NCBI GenBank assembly: GCA_037013495.1
Contig: CM072807.1
Coordinates: 35,336,802-35,400,801, forward strand
Origin: Hippophae tibetana
Taxonomy: Eukaryota; Streptophyta; Magnoliopsida; Rosales; Elaeagnaceae
DNA: 64,000 nucleotides
Direction: 5' to 3'
A program made the position numbers and the translations under genes. This document shows positions 47,101 to 59,200 of this stretch, one piece after another. The notes under the pieces are model-generated. The model searched no databases and had not been told where the DNA came from. It saw only the letters and a list, made by a program, of their open reading frames with translations. Positions within the stretch are counted from its first letter, which is position 1. Each line of letters begins with the position of its first letter.

Positions 47101-48964
47101 CATTACCCATAAAACAATCAATCAGATGCAAGGTTAATAAGTTGGGTTCCTCATACACGTTGATTTTGGATCTTTATGTTCGATTTCCCATAGATTTTTT
47201 GTTGTTATTATGGGACAGGTAATTATAAGAGCCCATATCCATTTTTCTCTCATGTTTACATTCAGTTTTGTTCCTATCTGTTTGCATTTGTCAGGTTACA
47301 ACCTGGCTGGAGTTATCTAATCTTTTGATGCCAAATGGTCGACTCATGGTGAATTGTGGTGGCATCAGTGAAGAACCTTACGTAATAAATGGGACAGTTG
47401 ATCCTCAAAATTCATCAAAAGATGGAACTTGGGCACAAAATTCTACTCTCAAGGCATTGTCAAAAGCATTCGCTGGACAAGTAGGGGCAGTTGATAGTGA
47501 AATTATAAATGTGTTTTATTTTCGTTCTTGCAGTGACTGTTTATTTTCTTTTTACGTGATGTTTGTGCTTTTAAAGATCTCCCTGCAAAAATTTGATTCT
47601 AATATTAAGCATTAATCTGAAACTACAAAATGCTCACTACATATTGAAAGAAATATAGAAGAATGGATTATAATTTTATAATTTTAGCACTTTCGCAGAT
47701 TTCTTTTTCAAATGTTATTTAGGAATGTATTCTTTTAGCAACTTCCCTTAATTTACATTGAAAAACCATGTTCTTATTTTTTTATTTATTTGTCACATAA
47801 TTTCGCTTGCCAGCTAACTTGTCCTATTCATAAAAAATAGGGTGAGGGGCGTTAACAGTTACATAACTTTTGGAAAATGAGCACAGTAGTCCATATCTTT
47901 TAAATGGTATGCTTTTTTTGTTTTGTTTTTGATAGCAAACTTTATATTATATTAAACAAAGTAATAATTACAAAGATACAAAGTGCATTAGTAATCCATT
48001 TAGAAAAGAAGCATCAAGCTGTACCAATAATAGCTATATGCCAGGTCCATAATGACTTTTCAACATATAACTAGGATATACAAGCTTTAGTCCAATACCT
48101 TTGTAAAAAGGTGCAATTTAGTTCTATATTTTGCATCCAAGTGTACCTTTTTACAAAGATATGGATTAATGTGCACGAATTAAATGGTATGGAACTAAAG
48201 TGTTTTTAAAGCTATAGGAATGTTGGTGACCTTTCCTTATATTAATACAACATCTTGATGATAGAGTTAATTTACGTGGGATATATTGATAGTTTTATGC
48301 TGTTGGTCAAAAATTATCAAGAGAACGGATTATGACTCGAAATATTTGTGTGTTCATGCTTAGATATATTGCAGATTCATAGTTTCATTACAGTTGTATG
48401 TATAAAAGACTTCTACATACCTCTTAAGAAGGACTATCTTGCTCATATAACTCATTTAGTTCATTAAACTCAATTGCAGTGTACTCTTCTAAATGTAAGA
48501 ATTAAATTTATTTGCAAACTTCTAATATTGCCTCGATGCATGCCAGTGTTTATTGGGGGGGGGGGGGGGGGGAGAAAGACCACGTTTTACTTGGATTTAT
48601 AATGATGCCAACTGATTTTAACCGTACTTTTACTTTAATGATGCCTGATGTTTGAAGTAGCGAATCTTAAGAATGGCATGATAATACCTATCTCACTATC
48701 TTTTGACTTGCATTAAGTTATTGATGTAGGTAGTTGTGGCCATTTTTTTTAAATGTTAGTTTAGATAATAGCTCATTTTTCGGACTTTGATTTTGTCCTA
48801 CGCAGATAAGCTGGAAGAGAATGCCAGAAGCCCATGGTCAAAATTATCTTGCACTGACAGGACCTTTGCCTGATATGGACTCATGGTCGGCTAAGGTATT
48901 GGGACCTTTGAGTGCCAGCGTGAAGCAATGGATGCCACTAACCACATGGTCCTTTCCTTGCTAA
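44187..48964 (+). CDS. SAM-dependent methyltransferase-fold protein (spermidine-synthase-like), 8 coding exons
   Basis: Exons 44187-44535, 44615-44667, 44932-44991, 45315-45392, 45935-46064, 46280-46332, 47295-47480 and 48806-48964; all introns GT..AG, all phases fit, 355 residues. A GTG-initiated extension to 44142 is open but 44187 is the first ATG. Residues 1-70 are rich in Ser, Ala and Arg and poor in acids, like a plastid transit peptide. Residues 150-176 hold the nucleotide-binding loop (AILGLGAGTAAHLML) and the acidic end of strand 2 (GWEID), followed by HVGDAL (207-212) and GIVVDLF (224-230). This is the class I methyltransferase / spermidine synthase fold. The DSSDP-type motif of true polyamine synthases is absent, so I do not assign that reaction; substrate unknown. 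The protein ends WMPLTTWSFPC. Introns 6 and 7 are long (about 1.0 and 1.3 kb). Confidence 0.88.
47913..48180 (-). repeat. Transposon-like remnant in intron 7, with inverted repeat
   Basis: On the minus strand the left part ends with a sequence like a LINE 3' tail (TTGTAATTATTACTTTGTTT, then an A-rich run). Inside is a perfect 14-bp inverted repeat CTTTGTAAAAAGGT (48099-48112) / ACCTTTTTACAAAG (48145-48158) within a longer imperfect one. The exact element type is unclear. Confidence 0.4.
48555..48572 (+). repeat. 18-base poly-G tract in intron 7
   Basis: Uninterrupted run of 18 G, preceded by GTTTATT and followed by AGAAAGACC. It is the longest homopolymer of G or C in the window and lies inside the methyltransferase gene's last intron, 234 bp before the final exon. 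Confidence 0.85.
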
Positions 48965-51900
48965 GAGCTAGTCCAAGACCAGTCCGTACTCAGTTTACGT
49001 GTATAAGTTGAGTGCACCTAATGCTAGGGGGCTAGGTCTACCCTTGAGATTTAATGCACACCATAACTTTAGTACTTAGTGAAATTCGGCTATGTGGGTC
49101 AACTTTGTTGTATAAATAGATAAACAATAGGATTTTAGAGGGACTTTTGGATCATCATATGTTGTAATCCTTTTTATAGAACTTTCTTAAACAATATCTA
49201 ATTAAATTGAGTCAAAACATTTGTATTTGTAATATTTTTATGATATATTATAATACTCGTGCCAGTATGCTTACCCCCTCCTGTTAGGGGTTTAGTGTTG
49301 CCTTTGTGCGATTGCTTTTATGTGCCTAGTGCGCGTGGTCCCAAAGCTTAAAAGATGTTTGATGGAATGCCCATCTGAAATCAGCACAACAAGGGCAAAG
49401 AGACAATTTAGAGCTCTAACTCTGCTCTAGTTAGACGATGGCCTTTCAATTTCTTGTATTGTGCTACTAGGTGTTCGTAAAAGGTATCAAGACATTTTAG
49501 ACCTATGAAGTTTGCTCTAAACTTGCACTTTGAAATAACATTGTTGTTTGTTGTATTACGTTAAACTATGAGCTATTTCTATCAAATGAGCTAGACAATG
49601 CTATGTGAGCTTCCTTTTTTTTGGGTTCCATTCTTTATATAGGTGATTTGTTTGAAATTTTTGTGTTTATATTTTTGTTGAAGTGCATGGTGCTTTTAAA
49701 GTTAGAAAATGGTTAATGTAATGAGATTAGCATACATATAAATAAACCTTCAAACCGGTCGCTACAGATATGAGATCTCATGAAATCGAAAGGAGTACAA
49801 TACTTCTCTTTTTCGGAGAAAAAAAAATTAAAAAATTCTTTTTTATTCTCAACAAAATTAAGGATCACATCACATTGATGAGGTACTCTGAACTTGTAAG
49901 TATTGATATATAGTCCAAATATCCTGTAACCATGATTAGAGCTTGCACATATGAAGTTGTATAGAATATCTCTCTTTTGGGTGAAAGTGCTGTATCATTT
50001 CAATTATGATTTTGTTGTGGTTCTTTTAGTGTTCTTAAGAGCCTAGCTTCCTGTTAACCTTTACTCTTTGGTCTCTTTAAGGTACTGTGCACACATAATC
50101 TATGGTTTTTTGCTAGTAGAAAATAAAATATAATAAATAATACATAGTTTTATGCCTATATTTATAATCATAGAGTAGAGGCAAACAACTATAATACACT
50201 TACTAGTTATATATATATATATAAATTTTTTTATTTGATAGAGTGGATATAAACGAAGAAAATACACTTATAAAAATCTTTTTATTGTTTATTTTTTATT
50301 AATAAAAACACTATTAGAATATTTATTTTATAAATAAAAAGACTAATGAATATGTTTTTAAAGTTAAAGGAATAAACAATACTTTACATATCTCTCCTTA
50401 ACTTTGTTAATTTAGTGTACATAATTTATCTATGTTCAAATATATGTAGAGATGGTTATAATATAAGGTTTTCTAATTTTTTCTTAAAAAATAATGATTT
50501 AACGTGGTTTTTATATATTTTTTTCAATATCATATTAAATATTCTTTGATTTTTAAAATAAAAAATTATTATTTGAAACACGCTCAAATAAATCAGATTT
50601 GAGAAATAGCTAGTGGTTACTCTGCCTTCAAAAATAATGATTTAACGTGGTTTTTATATTTTTTTTCAATATCATATTAAATATTCTTTGATTTTTAAAA
50701 TAAAAAATTATTATTTGAAACACGCTCAAATAAATCAGATTTGAGAAATAGCTAGTGGTTACTCTGTGTTGTTATTACTAATGAAATTTTTATATTACAA
50801 GTTTTATCCACTCATTCTTTTTTATTAAAGATTTATCCACTCATTTTAATTATTATAAATTAATCACTCTAGTCCCATTGGTATTGTAGATACGGTTTTT
50901 TATTATTATAAAAAAAAAATTGTGTATAGATATGTTAGCCATAAGTGACTCCTGGATTTCGTATATGGTTGAAAATTTAATTAGTGTATTAATAAATATA
51001 AATATTAACTTTATAAGACATTCAAGGGCTTCTTCAAACAAGCCTTCAATGTGTATATAAAATCTGTAGGTACGTTGGGCTTTTTGGTTAACTAACAAAA
51101 GAAAATTGTACGTGTAGTTGTGTGGAGAAGTTACATTACAACATTGCGATTCAGTGTAAGAATTTACCTTTCTTATTAAGAAAGCTAACCAAGTTCTCTT
51201 TTATTACCCTTTATTTTATCAAATATTTTTCATTAATTTTTGTGATAAATATATATTATTCTGTCATATATAATCACTTTGTATTCATGCTGCATGGCAT
51301 ATTTGAAGGACTTGAAAGGGAAAATTACATTGATTTGAAATAAAAACTTAGAAGGAAATTCGATTCTCTTTTAAATAAAGACATTTCACAATTGATTATT
51401 GGTTGGACTAACCCACATAGCTTAAGTAAGTCATGGGCTGTCTCTATAGTGTCAAACGTTGGTTCCAATAAATGCCCAACAAAATTAAAGGACTCAATCC
51501 ATAAACTACACACCACGTGTAAATTATAGAGATTTGTCACTTTGTGTTGTCAAGGAGACATTTAGGGTAGGATTGAACTTAACATGAAAACGATAATCCA
51601 ACAAACAAAACTAAAAAAATCCAATCCCAAAAGTTGCTTATAATATGTAATTTTATGTATAATAACGGTGGTTATAACACACTTTATATAACAAAAAAAT
51701 ATATTTTTAATTAATTTTATTTAAATATTTATCTTATATTTATAATACATCTAACTATAATTAAAATAATAATATTTATGTTAATATTAAAACATAAAAT
51801 GTGAGAAGATGTAAGATAAGTAAGTGATAATATAAAATATTGTAACAAAATCAGTAAATTTAGGAAGAGACTGAGGAGTAGGGCCTCTTATAATCCGTGA

Positions 51901-52800
51901 AGATGACTTTTATTATGACTTTTTAAAAATATTATTTTTCATAGGAATGTATATAACACTGGATAGATTATTTTTGGGAGATAGTGGTGGTTCGTAAATG
52001 GTGCAAACACTTTGTCTCAACGTGACAATTCATGTTGTTTTATAATATACATATACATATATATATATTACTTTGTCTTGTTGTGAATGAATGACTAATA
52101 GGAAAAAGAGGATCTGCCTTTATATTTTATCCTTTGATTGATTCCTCAAATTTAGAAATCTTTTGGAGACTTCCCATTCTGTTACAAAGAGAAAGAGAAA
52201 TGTGAGGAAAGAGAGAACGTGATGTGATGGAAAGAAGTAGCATTATTTAACCATTAGTTAATTCTAAATTAAATAAATGTGATAATTTAAATTAATTAAT
52301 AAGAGATACAAAGAGGAGCATTATTACTTTTTTCATGCGTTTATTGGTTATGATTTATCATATTAATTGGTTTATGACTAAACGATATCTTTTTCACTAT
52401 ACCTTATAAATTTAATACCAATACAATTGAGATAACAACGCAACAATTGTATAGAAGCATACACCATGTTTGCGAAAATTGGGTAAAATAAAAATTAAAA
52501 AAATATCGTACAAGGCCTTTCTTTCTTTCTTTCTTTTGTTTTTTTTTTTAAATTTAATTTTTGGGCAATCTAAAATTTGAAGCTTTAAGGCTAAAGCCTA
52601 CTTCCCTCAAGAGCTTTGGCTAGGCATCTGCTACCCGCCGCCTGAATGTGACTGAAACAAAGAAAGAATAAAAAGGGTTGAGCATTGTCTTTTGGTTTTT
52701 CTGGGTCTGAATCTGCTTCTATTTCAAAGTCGAAGTTTCTTTCCTTATTGCTTTTATATTGGAAAGATCAACATTTGCGTTCATTCTTAAGGAAAGGGGC
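48965..52800. other. Intergenic region between the two host genes
   Basis: Includes the 3' UTR of the methyltransferase gene at its left end. No coding frames with support. Simple features: a TA microsatellite at about 50208-50222, the 137-bp tandem duplication at 50488-50766, another TA-rich run at about 52050-52070, and a CTTT microsatellite near 52518-52536. The last few hundred bases probably hold the CTP synthase promoter. Confidence 0.5.
50488..50766 (+). repeat. 137-bp tandem duplication
   Basis: 50488-50624 and 50631-50766 are nearly identical, differing by a short change in a T-run (TATATATTTTTTT versus TATATTTTTTTT). The unit runs from AAAATAATGATTTAACGTGG to TAGTGGTTACTCTG, with a 6-base spacer (CCTTCA). 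It is a recent local duplication. Confidence 0.9.
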
Positions 52801-53259
52801 TTAAAGGGTATTTTTCATTTTGCTTTTGCTTTGTTATAGACTTGGAGTAGACGCATTAATAGTATTATGATATTTGTTACCCACAAATCATAGAAACAAA
52901 GTAGGGGGGAGGTAGAAGAAGAGAAGGGTCCAGAAGACTTTGTAAAGACCGTCATTGTGAACACGGTTTGGTTTCTATCTTTTTTTCTTCGTAGAAAATA
53001 AGAATATCTCTGTGTACTTATCCTCTTACTGGTATCCACTAATGCACTTAGTACTTTATTTGTTAGTCCTTGGTTTTATCAGAACAAGAGGGCTATTGGG
53101 CTTCATTTATTTTAACTTGTATTATTATTCTTGCTAATACTTGGGGCATTTTCGATCGGTTTGGCCTATTTTGGCTTTTATATTTTTGTGGTAGTGTTAA
53201 TGGGTTTTATCTGTACTGGGCAGCAGCAGTTAGCAAAATACGGTTTTTCTTATCCAAAG
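52801..53259 (+). other. Probable 5' leader (and leader intron) of CTP synthase
   Basis: The frame of the CTP synthase start stays open upstream to 53131, and an in-frame ATG at 53200 would add 20 residues ([20 protein letters not shown]). Conserved CTP synthases start at the MKYVLVTGG methionine (53260), so I treat the upstream part as leader. GGGCAGCAG at about 53218-53226 could be a 3' splice site of a leader intron. Confidence 0.4.
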
Positions 53260-56200
53260 ATGAAGTACGTATTAGTGACTGGTGGTGTTGTTAGTGGACT
53301 TGGCAAAGGGGTCACTGCTAGTAGTATTGGAGTTCTCCTTAAAGCTTGCGGACTCCGTGTTACTTCTATTAAAATTGGTACCTGTCTCTTTCCCTCTGTT
53401 ATTTTCTCATTTGATTTTGCTGAGAGAGTGCTTCTCCCCCCTCCCCCCTCTTTACGTTGTATAGCAGCTATGGCTTGATATGTAGTTTCTGCTTTAGACA
53501 TTGACATGTATTGTGCATAAAGATAATCTTTTTTTTTTTTTTTACCTGCGTGTATGATTCTTGGGGTTTAGTATTCAGGTTTGTTCAGAAATTCTTATCG
53601 ATGTCTGATATGTAGTATAACTTTTTGGTCATGATTTGTTTGCTACTACGGATTATATGGACGATAGATGATAGTATACTTTTGTCTGTGTTTGCTTGAC
53701 GTAAGTGGAAGATAAGGAAGGATTCAGTTGTGGTTCTAAGGTTAAAATGTTTCTCAAAGAATCAGGAATTAATTTTATCACTTTTACATTTTTTACTCAT
53801 GAAACAAATAATATTTTCTGTGGTTTTTATTTAACTGCATGTATCGAAGTAACAAACAAGTATTTTTTTAATTCAAAAGTTGAAAGTTCTAATGCTAGTA
53901 TGTCGGTTTTTGGAATTATACTAACTATATTTGTTTTTCTTCCATGCTTGCAGACCCTTACCTGAACACTGATGCTGGGACAATGTCTCCTTTCGAACAT
54001 GGTGAAGTGTTTGTCTTAGATGATGGCGGTGAGGTAATTGTCAAATGATTGGAAATTGATATTCCATTGCATTAATTCAGTGATGTTAGCTTTCATGTGC
54101 TTTATTCTCTGCTGCTTTGAGTAGTGTGATTCTCTGGTTTAAGTGTTAAAGAAAGAAATATGACGCCAATTCTTTCTCTTTTTCAAGGTTGACCTTGATC
54201 TTGGAAACTATGAGCGCTTTCTCGACATCACACTAACCCGTGATAACAATATTACCACTGGAAAAATATATCAGGTTGTTTGTTTTTCATCTTTCATCTT
54301 TCTGCTTGAGAGCTATGTTAAATAAATCATGTCCCAGAATTATGTGAGCCATATCTATTGACCTTCATCTTTTCTCAATTCTTATCATGGTTAACAGTCT
54401 GTTATTAACAAAGAGAGAAAAGGAGATTATCTTGGAAAAACTGTCCAGGTCAGTGTTGATTCAAGCTCTCTAATTTAAGAATTTGGATAAGATTATCTTT
54501 TCTTGGTGTAATGTTTATTCTTTTGCTTCAAAAAAGGTTGTTCCACATATTACCGATGCAATTCAAGAATGGATAGAGCGTGTTGCAAGGATACCTGTGG
54601 ATGGAAAAGAAGGTCCAGCTGATGTTTGTGTTATTGAATTGGGTGGAACTATAGGTATTGTTGATACATATTTTGTGCCATAAGTGTTACTTTTACTTTG
54701 TCACAAAATTTAAATTAAATTTTGTGGTGTAGGGGACATTGAATCTATGCCATTTATTGAAGCACTTTGTCAATTTTCATATCGTGTAGGTAAGGTTAAA
54801 ATGTGGTGCATTATCACATGACGTAATTTATAAATTGAATTTATAGAGAACTTTGCTTAATGAATTGCATCTTCTCTAGGTCCTGGGAATTTCTGTTTGA
54901 TTCATGTGAGCCTTGTTCCTGTTCTTAATGTTGTTGGTGAGCAGGTACTGAATCTATTTGGCATTAATTTGGAGTATTCCACTAAATCATAGCCCCTGCA
55001 TCTTGTGTACTTATGTGTGCAATGAGTCACTGGCTCTAGCTAACTTATTGACTAACTTTTTAATTTATAGAAGACGAAGCCTACCCAACATAGTGTCCGT
55101 GAACTTAGAGGACTGGGTTTGACCCCTAATATTCTAGCTTGCCGCAGTACAAAGGTCCCATCTTCTGTTTTTCCTTATTTTGTTACTCAGATACTTCTGG
55201 CGCTGCAGCTTTCTATACTTTTTATCTGTTTTCAACAGGAACTTTATGAGAATGCTAGGGCGAAGCTTGCACAGTTTTGCCATGTTCCGGTAGTGTATCA
55301 TTGTTAGATAAACCTCGATGTGGTTCCTTTTCATTCCTTTAAACCCTTAACTGTTACCACTAAAGTCCCATCTGATTTGTAGGTGGAAAACATTGTAACC
55401 CTCCATGATGTTCCAAACATCTGGCACATTCCTTTGCTATTGAGAGTAAGTTATTATTTTGGTGCATCTCAATTCCTTCGCTTGTAATTGTTTTTGCAAG
55501 AACTTGAATATTTTATCCTCTTTCGTTTCTTGTCATTAACAGGATCAGAAGGCCCATGAAGCAATCCTGAAAGGACTGAACCTTCTAGGGTTCGTCTTCA
55601 TTTCATTAATGATCATTTCCTTTTCTTTTGTTGTAACATTGCTCTTGCTTTATATGTTCTACCCATGCCAGTAATGTTTATGCTGGTTTGGTGTTTTTTT
55701 TATTCTAGTATGCTGCATAGAAGTTTAAGGATTCTACATTCTACAGGGTCGCTAGAGAGCCTGATTTGAAGGAGTGGACTACTAGGACAAGAATCTGTGA
55801 CAAATTGCATGCCCCTGTGGGTTTCAAGACTTCATTACACTTGAAATTAAGATATTTTCTTTGTGCAATACCAATATAATGCTGATATTTTTATATTCAT
55901 TGCAGGTTAGAATTGCAATGGTTGGGAAGTACAATGGCCTTTCAGATGCTTACCTCTCTGTTTTAAAGGTACATTCTTGTTTTAGTACCGACTTTTCCAA
56001 TCCATTTGCAATGGACAAGACATTTTTCCAAGTAGCAAATATGCTTCTCCATCTGGTCAGTAGAGCATATTATTTTAGAGAAAAGGGTCGTGGAGATCCC
56101 TTTGTTTAGGCTTTAGTAGTTGTTTAGGCCCTTTATTTAGAAAAAAAGTGTTTTTAAGTCTCTTTGTTTGTAAAAAAGTTACCAGATAAGGCCAAAGTTA

Positions 56201-59200
56201 ACCTTTTATTTAACTTTTTGTTAAATATAACGGAATAACATATGTGATACCTATATGTTTTTATTTTTCGATAGACATATATCTAATGAAGTACTTTTTA
56301 ATTAAAAAAATTACTTAAATTTTTTAACAAATCTTTTAATCAAACTTAAATTAAATTTTCATTGTCTAATGTGTGACTTCGGATATTAGAAAATGAATTT
56401 TTTTTAATTTTGAAACAATTTTTTTAAGAAGTTAAGTAATTTTTTTACGTATATATCTATCAAAAAATATAAACATTAATGTGACACATGCGTTCTTCTG
56501 TTATATTTAGCAGAAAATGGGATGAAAAGTTAATTTTCTCCTTGGTGGGCACATTTTTCACAAAGGACTTAAACAACACATTTTTCTTAAACAAAGGGAC
56601 TTAAAAACACTTTCTTAAACAAAGGGACTAAAAAACACCTTTGGCCTAAACAAAGTAACCATTTGGAAACTTCACCCTATTTTATATTCTGCATATACTG
56701 AAAGTACTCGTGTAAACTGCGGCATGCATTTTCTGCAAGTTTGGTTAAGTTTGACATACTAGTTGTAAACTTCTGAAGCTGATTTCATTGCTTGAGGAAA
56801 TTGGAGAGCAAGACTCGTTCGTTATTCTTAGTTTTTTTTTTAAAATATCCCCATGGAAAATCTATCGAGACATGTATTTCTTTTTTTGGTCAAAAGAGAG
56901 TAACAATTTTATTAAAACCGAACAGAATAGCTACATAAAGTTTGTAACAAAAGTTCCAGAACATTTATCAAAATAAAGCCTAAACATCAACTAAAGATAA
57001 TCCCAACTTCAGAACCCAAACATAGTAGCCTTAGGGATCAACACTAAACAGTTCTAGCAACCATATGCTAGGGAGAAAGACTCAAAGAAAGTAACAATGA
57101 ATTCATACCAGCTTTATCCAGCTTGGCCAGAAAACTAAAGCAACTTATTATGAGAAACAACACCAAAACAAACAACCAAAAACAACAAGACCAAAATAAA
57201 ACTAATCAAGCAAACCAAAATCCTTCCACAGACCAATAGACCAAAACATGAAACCACAAAGAGGCCTTACACCTCAAGCAAACTGAGTAGTACACACACC
57301 AGCCATAGATTATCATTGCACCAAAACAGTGCAAGCTAGCCTCAAATAACATCGTCAACATGAGTGTCTTCAAATCCTGCATGTACACTTGTAGTAGAGA
57401 GGGCATCATCAGTCACTGAACTTGCTCGGACTGGAGATTGCTAAGAAAAGTGACATCCTTCAATCCAGTTCTTGGTCGTTTCCCACTCTAGGCCCTTTAG
57501 TACTACTTGTCCAGCATGCCTTCCTCTAGCCCTTCCTGCATTAGTAATTTCCTTATTCTGCACTAAAGCATTAGCTCGCTTCTTAGGTTTGCTTGTTTCA
57601 CCAATCTTTCCAAACACAAATCGACCACAATCTTCCTTCTTCAGTCCACTATCACACACACATGTTGATATTTGAACAAAGCCATTCACCATATTGAGCG
57701 TATTTCCCCCGAAGTTCTATGGTAACAGCACTAGCATTCTCACAAACGCGATTGATGTGTGATCAGTCCACAATAACAGCAGAAACCAAGTAAGTGCTCA
57801 TATTTTATCTCTACCCAATATCCAAACACTTGGAATTAAAGCTTTACAAAGCTCAAAACTAACTCAAATACAAACTGCTCACATGGCACCATTTGACAAT
57901 GAAGACTTCAACCTCTAGACTAAGTGCAATTTTCTTAGTAATTTTCCTTGCGATTGACCCAATCCACCAATCCATAGGTAAATCAGGATCTAATTTCAAA
58001 TTGGAGTTGAATTAAAAGTCAGACCAGAGGGCAACATACCTGCAAGAAGCCTTTGCATTGCAAGCAAACTGTTATCAAAGCTCCATGTAGCTTTATGCAA
58101 GAAAAATTCCAGATTGGTAGTCTTCAAAATAGAAGACAAAAGTAGAGCAATCAACAGCCTTGAGGTCTAATCCACCATATTTCGTCCAATTTTTATGATG
58201 AACTTGCAGAAGGGAGTCCAGGTTCACAGACTTTTGGGATGCAATTCAAACTGCCAAAGCGAAATCAATATTAATCATATCCTTAGCAATCAATTCTCCA
58301 AGATCTAGAGTTAGATCAATTCGAGTTATCAAACCTTCCATGGTTTTCGTAAAGCAGCAAAAGGAACCCTAGAACCCAAATCAAAGAGTAACATAAAGAG
58401 AACACGTGAGAAAATGGAAGTGATAAAGAGGAAATGAGAGGAGATAGAGATTTGAGAGAGGAATTGATGAATGAAGAGCCAAACTATAGAGAAGAGTAGG
58501 CAACACAAGGTTGGAAAGAAAGGCCAAAGCAAAGGAGACACTCAGGGAAAAAGAGAAGATTTATCGAGACATGTCTTGAAAATGGTTTTTGAAGCCATAT
58601 CAAACTTTAAGGGTTTTTTAATTTTATTTGATGAATCTGTCAAACTTTTAAGTTAGGAAGCTTATTGTTGGAATTTGGGGATTGAAGCTTTTGACGTCAA
58701 CATATTTTATTCTGAGGTCTTAACGGAGTGCTTCACTTTCATTAAAATTAATAGTGTTTAGCAGGTTTTACATATTAGCACCTTTTATTGCAAATTTTCA
58801 AACCCATGGCACATCATAAGGTCAGCTGTACTCTTTGCGAAAATTTCCTTCAACCTTGTTCTGCAGAAGATTGTTAACCTGCATTAACCAGTAACCACTT
58901 TTGTCCAGTTCCATTAATTATCACGTAGCATATGCTATTGGCTATCTAAAATATTGCCCTGGATGCATTAGCTTCTCATTGTTGTGTCTGTTGGCATGCA
59001 TTTAATACTATCTAGATTTTTTTATCACAGAAATATGTGATTTCTTTTTTCAGGCTCTTTTGCATGCTTCTGTTGCTTGCCACCGGAAGCTTATTGTAGA
59101 TTGGGTTGCAGCAGGTGATCTTGAAGATGCAACTGCTAAAGAGGTGAGATTTGATTTTCACATAACACAATTTATCTTGGTTTTCTACTTAAAACATTAC

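Noticed and set aside
47268..47615. 115-codon open frame as a stand-alone gene
   Set aside because: It is exon 7 of the methyltransferase gene plus unspliced intron at both ends.
53131..53478. 115-codon frame as a stand-alone gene
   Set aside because: It is CTP synthase exon 1 read through into leader and intron 1.
57472..57675. 67-codon + strand frame in the CTP synthase intron
   Set aside because: Antisense shadow of the LINE ORF1 remnant.
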